From Ligustrum vulgare (Eukaryota; Streptophyta; Magnoliopsida; Lamiales; Oleaceae): 64,000 nucleotides of DNA. A program made the translations under genes and the position numbers. The notes beneath the pieces are model-generated. The model ran no database searches. It saw only the letters and a program-made list of their open reading frames with translations, and was not told where the DNA came from. Every line of letters begins with the position of its first letter. Position 1 is the first letter of the stretch. The stretch spans positions 29,153,362-29,217,361 of the forward strand of contig OY743170.1 of the NCBI GenBank assembly GCA_963555705.1, written 5' to 3'. Below, piece after piece: positions 21,834-33,471 of this stretch.

Positions 21834-23480
21834 TGATAAATATATTTTATACACTTATTTATATGTCGAAATTAGATATATTATTGTTGTTTTGGAATAA
21901 ATGCTATTTAATGTGTGCTTATTTATTTAATTTTCAAAAAATATCCCGAAAGATAGAGAATGAACCAATTGATGGAAAAACGCACAATCTGATGCTAATT
22001 AGAGCGTAATTGAGTGATTGAGAAGTTAATGACGTCAAAAGGGAAAGATGCAATGTGCCAAAGTAAATAAATAAGAAGTTATAGGATCCAATTGAAGGAA
22101 TTGAGAGTTGAAACGAGCAAATTGAGAAAATTCCAAAGTATGGGGACTATATTGTTGCAATTGGAAGTTGAAGAACTGAAGAGAAAATTAAACATGAAGG
22201 ACCAACTTACAAATATCCAATGATTGATTTGGATTGCAAGAAGATACTTTGAGGATTTTTAGGAGTCAATTGGATGCAAGTAGAATTCAAAATGGAATGG
22301 AATATGATAAGAATATTACCTTAAAATTAATTCAAATCCTAAAAGATTTTAGACAGATTTCTAATCGGACTTGGAGACCTAATTTTGGGGAGTAAACATT
22401 CAAATTGGGAAACTCCTATTTCAGAGGAATTGTATCCCTTTAAGTTATCTTTCCAAAACAATTTGAATCACCTCAATCGAATAATGAAATAGAAAGATAT
22501 GGTCGAAATACTGAACGCTGTGCAGATACAAGAAAATACTAGCGGGCAAGTTTAACGAATTGCTTTCCTTTTTCGATTAGGTCTCTTGTCCAACTATAAA
22601 TACAACCTCTTGACACGAAAATTAGGACCTTTACCTCTCAAAAGAATGAGCCACAATGAGAATTCAATATTAAATTCTTGGGGAATCAAGCATCACAAAG
22701 GGGCGTGAATTGAAGATAATTGAAGAATCAATACTTGGTGCAAGCGTTTATTTCTTTATATTATTTTCAATGAACGTTTATTTTGATTATTTTTACTCTT
22801 AAATCATGATGTGTAACTAAACTCAATGTTGGGATGAACGATGTAGCCTAGTCATATTATTTTAATTCCAAGTTCCATAGTTTTATTGTTTCGTTGCATG
22901 TATTGATTTATTATTGTTCCTAATGCTTGAATTATCTGATCATCAATTCATGATATATTGAGTTATTTCCATAATCTGAGGGGTGAGTTAATAATTTAGA
23001 ACATGATAATAAATCCGGTAATTGAACAAGAGATAGAGATATACATTTGTTGTTATTGTGGTATTGTGTGAATTCTTGTGTTTATTGCATCTAGATAAGA
23101 AATATTGGGACCTGATGTAGAAATACATAGTTGACTTATTTAGGTAGAATTGATTTAAACTCGAGAGAGAAATTTCAGTATAAATTAGTGAATTCGACTG
23201 AGTACCTATTTAGGAAATAAAACATGGAATTGGAGTTAATATTATTGGCTAGGTGAAATCGGGATTCCCAACTATTTTATAATCGTTTTTAAAACAAAAG
23301 AAATCTCGTAATTTTTAATTCTTTAGTTAGTCTTAAAAATCACAATTCTTTCATTCGTTCAAATAGGGTTAAGAACTAACATATTTCGGTAATTAATAGC
23401 AGTCCTCGTGGGAATATAATCCGGACTCTAAAGTCCACTTTATTCCTTCTCCCAACCCCTACATTTGCAGGTGTATCTCA
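21834..23480 (+). repeat. 3' LTR of Athila-B
   Basis: 1647 bp, starting TGATAAATATATTTTATACAC and ending ATTTGCAGGTGTATCTCA. The segment CAGTCCTCGTGGGAATATAA near 23400, followed by GTCCACTTTATT, matches (in reverse) the Athila-A LTR near 25970-26030 and the solo LTR near 48430-48480. No gene is seen inside. Confidence 0.85.
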
Positions 23481-24470
23481 TGTTGTGAGATATCAGTGAA
23501 CAGCTGGTCCCTTTAATATCTGCAATGGTCCAACCTATAGCCTTTTCTGTTTTCTCACCATCCATAATAGTTTTTCCTCTTCTAACTCTGTCAAATGATT
23601 TAAAATGATTATTGGAAAAGTAGACGACTCTCCCAAAAATGCATAACGGAGATGAGTAGGAAGTGGTTTCAATTCAAGTTTAGGTGGTTTCTCCAGTAAT
23701 GGTAAGAATTTGGGCATTTCCTCACCCAATGGCACAAAATACAATCTCTTCCTGTGAATAAATAAATCTAAGCCCTCCAATGCACGTTCTTCCTCAGCGA
23801 CTTGCTCATCATTTGCCTTTGAAGTTTCCGACCATAATATACATGCATTCAATGGATCTGTTGGTCACACTTTGTCAAATTTACCTTGTACCTCCTTTTC
23901 CACATGATCAACTTGAAAACAAGTGTCTGCAGATGCTGGATATTTCATAGATTTGAAAATATTAAAGGTGATCTATTCCTCATCCACACGAAGCACAAGC
24001 GTTCCTTCGTCAACATCAATCACTACTTTTCTAGTTCTTAGAAATGGTCTCCCCAATATGAGTGACATTGACTTTTCTTCCTCCACATCTAGAAAGATGA
24101 AGTATGCTAGGTAGATGAACTCATTCACTTTAATCAACACATCTTCAAGAATACCCTATGGATACTTGATGGACCTATCTACCAATCGAAGAGAAATTGA
24201 AGTCGATTTTTCTTCTCCAATGCCAAGTTGAAAATAGACAAATGAATTAAATTAATACTTGCACTCAAATCACATAAAGCAGATTCAAATCTAAGAGACC
24301 CAATAGTGCAAGGTATTGTGAAACTCCCTGAATCCTTTAACTTAGGAGGTAGCTTTCTCTGGCACTAAACTCTTCCGTTAACATCACCGTCTCATGTTCA
24401 TCCAATCTCCAATTGTTTGAGAGAATTTCCATCATGAACCGAATAACTAGCCATATTAACAAGAGCTTCT
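23481..24470 (-). pseudogene. Protease and RT N-terminus of Athila-A
   Basis: Protease is recognisable near 24320-24240 on - as GSFTIPCTIG followed by ALCDLSASINLI; the D-L-G-A-S of the family has become D-L-S-A-S. The linker and RT start are open at 23535-23852: ALEGLDLFIHRKRL, then LELKPLPTHLRYAFLGESS, LTELEEEKLLWMVR and IGWTIADIKGTS, the last just before the Athila-B border. Many stops separate these pieces. Confidence 0.85.
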
Positions 24471-25742
24471 ACAAAAGGGATATTGATGTACAACTGCTTG
24501 ATTTTTTCCGATGAATTTTGTGAACTCCTGCTCTAGCTTGTGCTTCCTAAATATTTGCGGATATCGAATGGGAAGGTACATATATTTTACAGGAGTTGTT
24601 GCCCTTTTTTCTAACATTCTGGATCTGATGGTTTCTCCAGCTGATAAACCACTCTTGGCTACTCTTTTTCCTCTATAACTCCTTCCCCTAAACTTTCCTC
24701 TTCTTCTGAATTTTTGCATCTGTACTTTAGGTAGTTGGATTCCACTCCTTATTATTATTCCCTTTATTTGCTCACTGAAGTAGGCTTCAGCTTCACCTGG
24801 TTATTTTGATTGTTTATTTTCTGATTTCAGTGTTGCAATCTCTCTTATCCAGCTTTTGATTATCTTTGACTTCAGCTTCCTGTTTTTTAAGAGCAGAAGT
24901 ATAAGGTCTTCTGTTGATGAATTTGTTTTCTATTGTTGCACTTTCGGTTGTTTATTCTGTTCAAACAATTTCTTCAACAATTCATCAAATTTGGACTCTA
25001 ACTTTGAGTGTTGTGCTTTGATCACATCAATTTCCTAAATGTAACCGACGATTGGTGTTCCCAGATCAGTATACCATTGATAATTGTTTGCTGTCATTTT
25101 CTCAAAAATTTTAGTTGCGTATGTCAGGTCCATTAGTGATCCTCCAGCTGCTAAATCTGCGTGTCGTTTATTCTCATATGTCAGCCCTTCATAGAATTGT
25201 TGGACCAATACCCATTCAGCTAACCCATGTGTTGGACATTGTCTTATCATGTCATTAAACATTTCCCATGCTTTGAAGATTGATTCGTCCTGAAGTTGAC
25301 CGAAAGACAAAATCTCCCTTATGAGTTGTGACATTCGACATGATGGAAAGAACTTATCCACAAATCTTTTGCTTAGCACTGCCCATGAGGTGATAGAATT
25401 GGCTAGCAATGAATAAAACCATGCTTTAGCCTTGTTTGCAAGAGAAAAGGAAAGAAGTTTCATCTTGATAGCTTCTTCTAGAACTCCCACATATCTCTTG
25501 AAAAGCTCTAATATATGCATGAAGATCTTCTGAAGATAGACAATGAAACACTGCAGTTTGTTGAATTAATGAAAACACTAAAGTTTTGATTTCGTAGTCA
25601 TCTGCTGTAATAACTGGCTATGCAAAGTATGACCCATGTTCTCCACTGATGGAATCAGATAATCCCTTAATGGGCGTCCTCTACACATTTCTTGTTGATT
25701 TATAGCATTAATCTGTGCACCTGGAATCCAGTTTTCTGCCAT
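24471..25742 (-). pseudogene. gag of Athila-A (broken)
   Basis: The probable start is ATG at 25740-25742 (MAENWIPGAQ). A frameshift with stops follows, then the capsid core is open at 25035-25520: KMKLLSFSLANKAKAWFYSL, FVDKFFPSCRM, ESIFKAWEMFNDMIRQCPTH and VQQFYEGL are the retrotransposon gag signature of Athila. The part after 25035 (asparagine/glutamine-rich and basic stretches, RGKFRGRSYRGKR near 24670) is fragmentary. No intact zinc knuckle is seen. Confidence 0.85.
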
Positions 25743-25938
25743 TTCATGAGCTGCTTTCTGCTTCCAATTGCTTGAAAAACCTGTTCACTTCTTGACTCAA
25801 ATGGAAATAGTTCATAACTTTTAAATGTTCTTAAAAAAATTAAAATCGACAATAGAAAATTTCAAAAGGAAAGCAAGAACTAATTTATGATGATATTAAT
25901 AAATAGCTCCCGGTTAACGGCGCCAAAAACTTTTTCAC
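25743..25938 (-). other. Leader and tRNA-Asp primer-binding site of Athila-A
   Basis: 25908-25925 reads TCCCGGTTAACGGCGCCA on +, two changes from the 3' end of plant tRNA-Asp. On - it begins TGGCGCCG. It lies 13 bp inside the 5' LTR. Confidence 0.85.
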
Positions 25939-28887
25939 TGAAATAATACCGCAAGTGTATGAGTCGTGACAAGCAATAAAGTGGACCTATGAGTTCGGAT
26001 TATTGTTTCCACGAGGACTATTATTAAGTACAAAAGTTATTTAGCTCTCAAATTTATTTGAACAATTGAATTTTTCTGAGAAGTTGAATGAAAGAAACTA
26101 ATTAATGAAAACATGTGAAGAGAATGGTGCTTTCTCCGCTTATGATTTTCTTAAGTAACAAATAAATCAAATTGTTGGGACTTATGATTTCACCTTAGCT
26201 AGTACCGTTAATTCCATTCATCCAAGTTTTATTCCTAATCATGCGTTCAATCGAATTCACAATTTTGTATGAAACTCCTCTATCAAATTTAAATCAAACC
26301 TACCTAATTAATCAATCGTGTTAACAAACAGCAGGTTATAATGATTAGGTGCATGAAGTTCAAGAATTCAAAATATGATTGTAGTAGCTATAAACATATA
26401 TCTCTATCTTTTTCTTGTTACCAAATTTTATTTCATTATCTAACTGTTAGCTCACCTCTTGAATTATGAAAACACCCATAAACTCAATGAATAAGTGATC
26501 AATTTATTCAAACATTAAACACTAAATAAAATTAGCACGTTCAACAAATACCCAAAACTTGGAATAGATGAAATTAATAATACCTAGCTAAGATCCATTG
26601 TTTGTCCCAACTAAAATCTAGTTGTTCATCAAAAAATAATTAAACACAAAAAAAATGAATAATGAAAACATATTGAAATTGTAGAATTAACAAAGTAAAA
26701 AGGAATCTTGCACCAAGAGTCATTTTCTCCATGTTGAACTTTACAATTCCTATGCCTTTTGTCCCCTTGTAATCTCCAAGAATAATATCCTCCAAGACCT
26801 CCTTTGAGTATCTAAAATTCTGGGCAAAAGTCGTCCCCGAGCCATTCACCCTTTTAGATGTAAAACAAAATGATAAAATGCACGGCCGCCCAGCTGTAAG
26901 TCTGGTGGCCGTACTGTTGATCATAAAATAGTTCTATTAATTTTTCTTTTTAGGCACGGCCACCTACTAAGATTGGCGTGGCCGCGTGGCTTAGCTGCTC
27001 AGTACCCCTATTCAACTTTCAAAATGTGTAAGTTGGTCCCTTCTTTCTGATTGTGACAACTTAGGCACTACACTTTTAACTATCTTCCATTCTCAACTTC
27101 ATCTTCAATTAGTTGTAATTACATCCTCCTTGTTCAATGTTGACCTATGATTATTCACATGTATATTGTTTTGATTATAACAAAAGAAATCTCTTGTATT
27201 ACTAATGATTTTGATTCTTGAGTTTTATCATATATATGTTATTTTAATACTTCGAGATCAAAATCGTCATCCATTGAAGTACAAAGCAATCAATAAGAGA
27301 TTTGAAGTGAACAAGATCGTCGAAGACCGAAGATTAAAGTTTTAGAAGATTTATGTTGAAAAATTTTAACTCATTTGTAAAGGTATTGACTCATCAATTT
27401 TTATCAAGTTCATAAAGCTCAAAAATATTTTTAAAATCATTACTCGCATAAAAATGATTTTGCGAATCATAACATGAAATAAATTTTAGAAAAATGAACT
27501 TTTTGATATAAAAATAAAAATTCCAAAAAAACTATTTCGGTCGACCGAAATTCCATTGATCGACCGAAAGCATCTACTCAACCAAAAGTCTAACGGTTTA
27601 AGATTTCTCAACGGCTACAATATGTTGGTCGACCGAAAGTTCAGTGTTGGTTGACCAAAAGTGCCTAAGCTTGATTTTTCTTGATCTATAAATAGTCAAT
27701 CTCTTGCATTCAATTTCACCAACTACTAGAGCAATTAAGAGAGCAATATTCAATAGAAAAATTATTGAGCTTACTTTATTTTATATTCTATTCCATTTAT
27801 TGCAAAGTAATTCTTGATTGATCAAAATATTTCTCATATTTTTTTATCAAGTATTCTACATTGAGGAAAACTCATTACTCTTACTTTATTATTGATCTTT
27901 GATTGAGTTCTTCATCACCAAGCACTTATTGAAATGTATATCTCTCTTCATACTTAACTAGTATTATTTGGAAAGAGAGATCATTGTTTAAAAAACTTTG
28001 ATTCAAGCTAAACTTTTTCAAATCATTCATCAATGTCTTTCATAAACACTTGAGCTTTAAAATTTTGCTATCTATTGAAGTATTATCCTAAACTCTCGAA
28101 ATACTTGACTTGATTATATCATTTGTTAAAAGAGTTTATTCAAATTGTAAAATGCTTATTTGTATTTTGGTGGTTTCGAGATCCTTGTGAAAACTCGATT
28201 GTAAAGGATATGTGCTCCTTGTTGTAATGCCACCTAAGGATAAGTGCTCCTTGTTGTAAGTCACTTAAGGATTCGATACTCCTTTTTGTAAGTTATCAAT
28301 ATAGTGGATGCTCATGACAAAGAGCTCGGTAACGGAGGAAGTAGATCACGTTGGTTGATTGAACCTCCTTAAATCATTGTTTGCACTCTCTTATCCCCTT
28401 TTACTTACTTCCATTGCACTTGTATTTATTTCATTATTTCATATTGTACAATATCTTTATTTAGTAGCATTTGGTAAATTGTCTAAGTTATTTTATCTCT
28501 ATCTCATTACCTTGATAAGTTTAGTACTCCTAATTATTTATTGTCCACAATTGATTAATTGTATCAAACTTAGGAGTATTTATTGAAAAAGTTTTGTAAA
28601 ACCAATTCACCCCCCCTCTTGTTTAGTTTATCTTGATTTATTATTCACTTCATTGAGCATGAAACCATGATGTGAGTCTCGGAATTCTCATTTGTCCCCT
28701 TTTTTGTACATTTTAGCCTAAATAGTCATCCAAGTGCTCATGATTTTCACGGCTTGTCTCAGTTTCACAATTTTGGCACTCTTTTATGAAGAAACGAATC
28801 GAAAGCAATTAAGTAGAATATATTCCATATTGACAAAAGATTCTTCTAATTTGGATGCATAAATGAGTGTATAAAACACACTTATCA
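25939..28887 (-). repeat. 5' LTR of Athila-A, interrupted
   Basis: Ends are TGAAATAATACCG (25939) and AACACACTTATCA (28887) on +. The first part matches the solo LTR at 48397. Two pairs of palindrome-like boxes occur at 26882/26905 and 26956/26978 (ACGGCCGC, GTGGCCGT, ACGGCCAC, GTGGCCGC). A copia-type LTR is inserted between about 27160 and 28645; the remaining LTR continues to 28887. Confidence 0.8.
27160..28645 (+). mobile_element. Probable Ty1/copia solo LTR inside Athila-A LTR (edges approximate)
   Basis: Begins with the copia-like phrase TGTTTTGATTATAACAAAAG (27167) and has AACCAATTCACCCCCCC near 28598-28615, a phrase typical of the U5 end of Tork/SIRE-like copia LTRs. No internal gene is present. 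TTATTCAC occurs at both edges (27151-27158 and 28641-28648), but I could not fit a clean 5-bp TSD with TG..CA ends. GGTCGACC palindromes occur at 27539/27558 (19 bp) and 27627/27649 (22 bp). Confidence 0.6.
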
Positions 28888-28892
28888 ACAAT

Positions 28893-28971
28893 GACAAGAA
28901 GAATTTTGCCTACATCTCCATACAACCACTGATCCAAATTTCTGTAACCCATGTATTCATAGATAAGCATC
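28893..28971 (-). pseudogene. Exon fragment of a receptor-like kinase
   Basis: On -, a polypyrimidine-rich intron end TTGTGTAG is followed by an open stretch reading MLIYEYMGYRNLDQWLYGDV. This matches subdomain V of the plant receptor-like kinase group, in which M-L-V-Y-E-Y, a short linker and N-L-E-Q-W-L-H-G-D-V-G is nearly invariant, and an intron precedes this point in many members. After GDVG the match is lost, and the Athila-A LTR begins at 28887 with ACAAT between. Only this exon piece is present. Whether it belonged to a real gene or to a captured fragment cannot be told. Confidence 0.6.
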
Positions 28972-29264
28972 CTACACAAGATAAACAATGACAAAAGAAA
29001 AAATTCAACTTTTTGACACTTGAAACAAAATAAGAAGTAACATATCAAGACATGTAATCTACTCAATTCATTTTAGGTGTCGCTGGGAATTAGAATTTTG
29101 AGCCTAAATTTGATATCAGAGTCCAATAAGTTCAAATGAAGAATTCGATTCATTTAAAACTCAAAAAGCATTAAGATTTCAATATTGATGTGCACAAAGG
29201 ATTCACATCTTAAATCCAAAATAAGTTAACTATAAGCAATATTAACCAATAAATGACCTAATTG
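28972..29264. other. Intron-like and intergenic sequence between gene remnants
   Basis: AT-rich. The part next to 28971 looks like an intron on -. Nothing else is recognised. Confidence 0.4.
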
Positions 29265-29312
29265 AAGTTCATTTGTTACAACGTAAGATACAAAATTGGG
29301 TTTGGTGAGAAT
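29265..29312 (-). pseudogene. Phytocyanin-like gene, exon part downstream of the G-M insertion
   Basis: On -, directly after the G-M LTR the sequence reads LTKPNFVSY in the frame that continues the exon at 61762-61850. The uninterrupted exon of this plant family reads A-T-L-L-T-x-P-N-x-x-S-Y. Joining the two flanks at an inferred target CTTCT (seen as ATTCT here and CTTCC at 61763-61767) restores the frame. After SY the similarity ends. Confidence 0.65.
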
Positions 29313-31361
29313 TGTCACGACCCGTCCCAAAACACCATACTGGAGCTAAAAATGACGTGTGTCAATGGTGGGTACCAACTAGATGTTGGACTCACCACCA
29401 AGACAATCTTGACTTTTCTAATCTTTCAAATTCTACTTTTCAATAAATCCTGGTTCCATATAATTTATAAAATTTTTGACATAGTCTCTCCCCCATAACA
29501 CATAACCAACCTGTAATGTAACAATAATTCCCCAACAATAATGCATAAATCTATCTATCTATCTATATCTATATCTATATCTATATATATTAAAAGTGTA
29601 GATGGGGGAGAAACTTTGATTTTTCCTATTTTGCCCTTAATTTTTTATGTTCGTTGCCAATAGTATCCATAGCATTAAATTTATTCTCTTTGAATACCAT
29701 TATTATTAATGTTATTGTTTTTTAATTATATAATTTGTTGTCATCTTATATTATTTGAGAATAGTCTTGAACCCCTAAATGCACAAAAAATGTCCGTTTA
29801 CATTTTTTCATGAAATTGAAATGTATAGCCATCAAATTTAAAATCTTTTTTTTGGTATATTTCGATAAAAATGATGAAATGTGTGCTTGAAAAATTATAG
29901 GTTCCATGAAATATATAGTTGAGATTCATAATTGACTTTAACTTAAATTTAAAATCTATATTTTATCTACTATTTATCTATCTATCTACATCTTCTACAT
30001 ATCTTAAAAGTGTGAATGAGTGAGAATCTTTTGACTTCCCATTTTATCATGACATTTTTTTTCTTTTTCTAAATAATATCCTTAATTTATTTATTGAAAC
30101 TTATTTTACATTTATTTTAATTCTTACTTCAAAAACATTAACTTATCCACATTGACTAAATCAAAATTAGTTATTCAATTAATATTAATTTAGCATCGTT
30201 ATTTTTAATTTAATTTTATAATATCGTCCTTTCAAATTTCATTTCCCATGATAGTACCATTGAACAATTCAAAGAGTGTTTATACGTGTAATATATTTTT
30301 TTCTATTTTTAATTCAAACAATTAAATTTTAGCCCTTTGTTAAGAAATACTATTTTGTTTATAAACACATTCTTTGAACAATTCAAAGAACATGTTATGC
30401 TTTCAAAACTCTTTGAAAACAAAATCGAAATTGAAATTTTAGTTTAAATTTATAATCACTGTTTGGTGATGATTCAAATCAAATTTTTAATAGATTTTTA
30501 ATAGAAATAAATAAAACGTTGCTGAAAAGTTATGAATCTAATAAAAAACTGTAGGTAAAATTAATTGTTGACTTTAACTTGGATTAAATATTATTTTAAT
30601 TTCTTTCAAACAGAAGCATAATATTAAAATTTATTTCATTATAAAAATATGTTTAAAAATTAATTTAATTTATCTATGCACAGTTTCTTCACATTTTTCG
30701 CCATTTATCATAAGCATTTTATAAAACAACTATTGATTTGCCTAATATTTTATGATATCAGATTAATTCTTAATATATCACACACGAGTTATTTATTAAG
30801 CTGACATTTTAAGTAATTGTCTAATATATATTTCAAATAATTGAATGAGAATTTTCAATAAAATATTAATATATTAAGAATTGAAATCAAATTATCATTT
30901 ACAATTTTCCTCTAACAATATCAGTTACGCCAACTACTTTCAAAAATAGTATTAGTACTTAAAAAAGTTACTTTAATATTAATCATATGCATAAGACGTG
31001 CAAAGCATGTACTTACTACTAGTAATTATAAAACATCTCGAATCTTCCAAGCATAACATTGATGTAATAAGATAACTAAAATTCATTGTTGATTCCTTCA
31101 TGTATATACAACCTAAAATACACAATCATCAGACCTATTCCTGAAAAAGTAACAAAATAATAACACCGCTTATTATATATGCCCAAAAGATAACTTCTAA
31201 ATAGCATATCAAAATAAATTATGGAAACTCCTACATTTTAAAGTTCGTTAGGCAACAAGGGCTCTTTCAACGCCTAATTTGACTTTGAATTGATTATTCC
31301 ATATTTAGCTTTGATTATTAAAAGTTCGACTAAAAAATAAATAAATTTTTGGGCTGTTACA
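29313..31361 (-). repeat. 3' LTR of G-M with Helitron inside
   Basis: On - it starts TGTAACAGCCC (31361) and ends GGGTCGTGACA (29313). Without the Helitron 576 bp remain, so about 1.2 kb found in the other family LTRs is missing, apparently near 31110-31240. Confidence 0.85.
29550..31022 (+). mobile_element. Non-autonomous Helitron
   Basis: 1473 bp inserted between A (29549) and T (31023). It begins TCTATCTATC with ATTAAAAGTGTAGATGGG shortly after (29590-29607), the usual plant Helitron 5' region. It ends CTAG (31019-31022), eight bases after a hairpin ACGTGC-AAA-GCATGT (30996-31010). The 5' LTR of the same host keeps the empty site (60231-60250, GCATAAATGATTATAAAAC). No Rep/helicase ORF is present. 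A second 5'-like phrase (CTATCTATCTACAT then CTTAAAAGTGTGAATGAG) at about 29975-30020 suggests a nested or duplicated 5' end. Confidence 0.9.
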
Positions 31362-31394
31362 ATTTTATCTCCTTCAAAGAATTTCGTCATCGAA

Positions 31395-33471
31395 ATTCAG
31401 CCACTAAACAGATGAGGATATTGAACATGGATTTACTCCTCGTTTTCCCATGTAGCCTCTTCTACATGGTGATTTCCCCATCAGACCTTGACTACTGAAA
31501 CAATCTAATTTTAATCAATTTGCTACTTCCGCTCCAGTATTTTAACTAGTGGTTCTTCGTAGATCAAACTCTCCTTTAGCTCGACTTGTTGGGACTCCAA
31601 TAAATGAAACACAACAGGGATTTACTTACGAAGCATAGATACGTGAAACACATCTTGTCTTCTGGACAACTCAGCTGACAAATCAAGTTGATAAGCAACT
31701 GGATCAATCAGCTCAACAATCTCATAGGGTCCAATATACCTGGGACTCAACTTCCCTCTCTTGTTGAACCTCAAAATCCCTTTCCATGATGATAACTTTA
31801 AGAAGACTTTATCCCCAACTTCAAATCCCAAATATTTTCTGCTTCTGTCTGCATAACTCTTTTGTCGATCTTGTGTCATCTTTAGTTTTTCTTAAATAAT
31901 TTTTACCTTTTCAGTAGCCATTTGTACCATCTCAGAGACTACTAACTTCCTCTCACCCACTTCGCTCCAACAAATTGGAGTCTTGCACCTCCTACCATAT
32001 AGCGCCTCAAAAGGAGCCATCTCTATAATGGAATGATAATTATTATTATAAGCAAACTCCATCTAGCACAAATGAGTATCCCAATTCCCTTTAAACTCAA
32101 GAGCACAAGATTGAATCATATCTTCTAAGGTGTGAATGGTTCTCACAGATTGACCATCCATCTGTGGGTGAAATGCAGTACTAAACTTGACCTTTGTGCC
32201 TAAAGAGCTCTGCAACTTCCATTAAAATTGAGACATAAATCGAGGATCTCTATCAGACACAATAGAAACTGGAGTCAGTACGTGGAAGACCGTCATTTCT
32301 ACTCTGAGTATGAGGAAAACCAAATAGAAAGTCCTTAATGATGTGCTCCCACTTCAACTTTGGAATAGGCAATGTCTATAAAGTTTCGGAAAGTTTCTGA
32401 CGAATTGGCTTTACTTGTTGGCAAATAAAACATCTAGATACAAATGTGGCAATCTCTATTACCAGGCCACCAATAATGTTCCTTCAACATATGAAACATT
32501 TTGTGCTACCTGGATGTATTGCGGAAGCTGTATTATGCACTTCCTCTATTATCTCATTTTTTAGCTGTAAAATATTTGGAACACAAAATCTATTTCCCAT
32601 AATTAGCGTACCATCATCTGTGATAGAGAAATCTATTCATATTCCAACTTCAATTTCTACCTTCAATATTCTTAATGATAGTCCTTAGACCGGGCTTATT
32701 TAACTTTATCCACTAGGCGAGGTTTCACTTGAAACTTAGCCAACATTGCCCGTGAAGTAGCTGATAAATGAGCATTCAAGTTTCTAAATTCACACATCCA
32801 AGAAACACATACTGCATTTGCATGGTTTAAGGAACTACTAACTTTTTGACTAAGTGCAACGGAAACTAAGTTTGCTTTACCTGGATGATAATCAATTTTA
32901 CAGTCATATTCCTTAATCAATTATAACCATCTTCTTTGCCTCAAGTTCAATTCTTTGAGTAAAAACATACTTCAAGCTCCTGTGGTCGGTGAAGATTTAA
33001 CACCTCTCACCATATAAATAGTGACTCCATATTTTTAGAGCAAATGCCACCGCAGCTAATTCTAAATCATGAGTGAGGTAATTCAGTTCGTGTTTCTTCC
33101 ATTTTCTTGAAGCATAAGCTATAACTTTTCCATTTTGCATCAAAACACATCACAAGCCTTGTCTCGAAGCATCACTATAAATCACAAACTCCTCACCCGG
33201 TGATGGAAGAGTAAGTACAAGAGCAAAAACCAACCTATTCTTCAGTTCCTGAAAACTCTTCGCACACTCTTCGATCTAAACAAACTTTGAATTCTTTCAT
33301 GTCAAACTAGTCAATGGAAGGGTAATCTTGAAAAATCCCTCCAGAAAAAGTTGATAATATCCAACTAAACCGAGAAAACTCTGTACCTCCATCACATTAA
33401 TAGGACGTTCCCATTTCATCACTGTATCTGCCTTTACAGGATCAACATAAATTCCTTCAACTAAGATTACA
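31395..33471 (-). pseudogene. RT end, RNase H, integrase and chromodomain of G-M (broken)
   Basis: From right to left: 33297-33488 gives [19 protein letters not shown] and MEVQSFLGLVGYYQLFLEGF (RT end). RNase H follows with decayed [13 protein letters not shown] near 33090 and [20 protein letters not shown] at 32850-32915. The integrase zinc domain and core lie in 32460-31960 with stops. The C-terminal domain is open at 31622-31879 (DRQKSYADRSRKYLGFEVGDKVFLK, SPRYIGPYEIVE, DVFHVSMLRK). A chromodomain remnant (EATWENEE, YPHLFSG) ends near 31400. The purine tract GAAGGAGATAAAAT precedes the LTR. G-P separates this part from the first half of RT. Confidence 0.88.

Larger units (their letters stand above)
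20971..23480 (+). mobile_element. 3' fragment of a second Athila element (Athila-B), on +
   Basis: Contains only the 3' non-coding tail and the 3' LTR (21834-23480) of an Athila in the opposite orientation to its host. The left edge cuts into Athila-A RT just after MPFG on -, and the right edge follows the LTR end GTGTATCTCA. About 150 residues of host RT are missing between the edges, so this is a replacement or deletion event, not a clean insertion. Confidence 0.75.
10103..28887 (-). mobile_element. Athila-type Ty3/gypsy element (Athila-A), 3' end missing or left of window
   Basis: Read on -: 5' LTR (28887 to 25939), tRNA-Asp primer site, gag, protease, RT, RNase H, integrase, a conserved GGGTTGCCTCCC box, and an ORF in the env position. 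The tRNA-Asp primer site and the downstream ORF are hallmarks of the Athila lineage. No 3' LTR is present before element T1 begins. Three insertions cut it: 14564-20107, 20971-23480 and a copia-type LTR near 27160-28645. The 5' LTR starts TGATAAG on - and abuts a kinase exon with ACAAT at 28888-28892. Every coding part has stops or frameshifts, so this is an old copy. Confidence 0.88.

Noticed and set aside
28809..29066. 85-residue open frame as one protein
   Set aside because: It runs from intron through a kinase exon into the Athila LTR; only 28893-28971 is exon-like.
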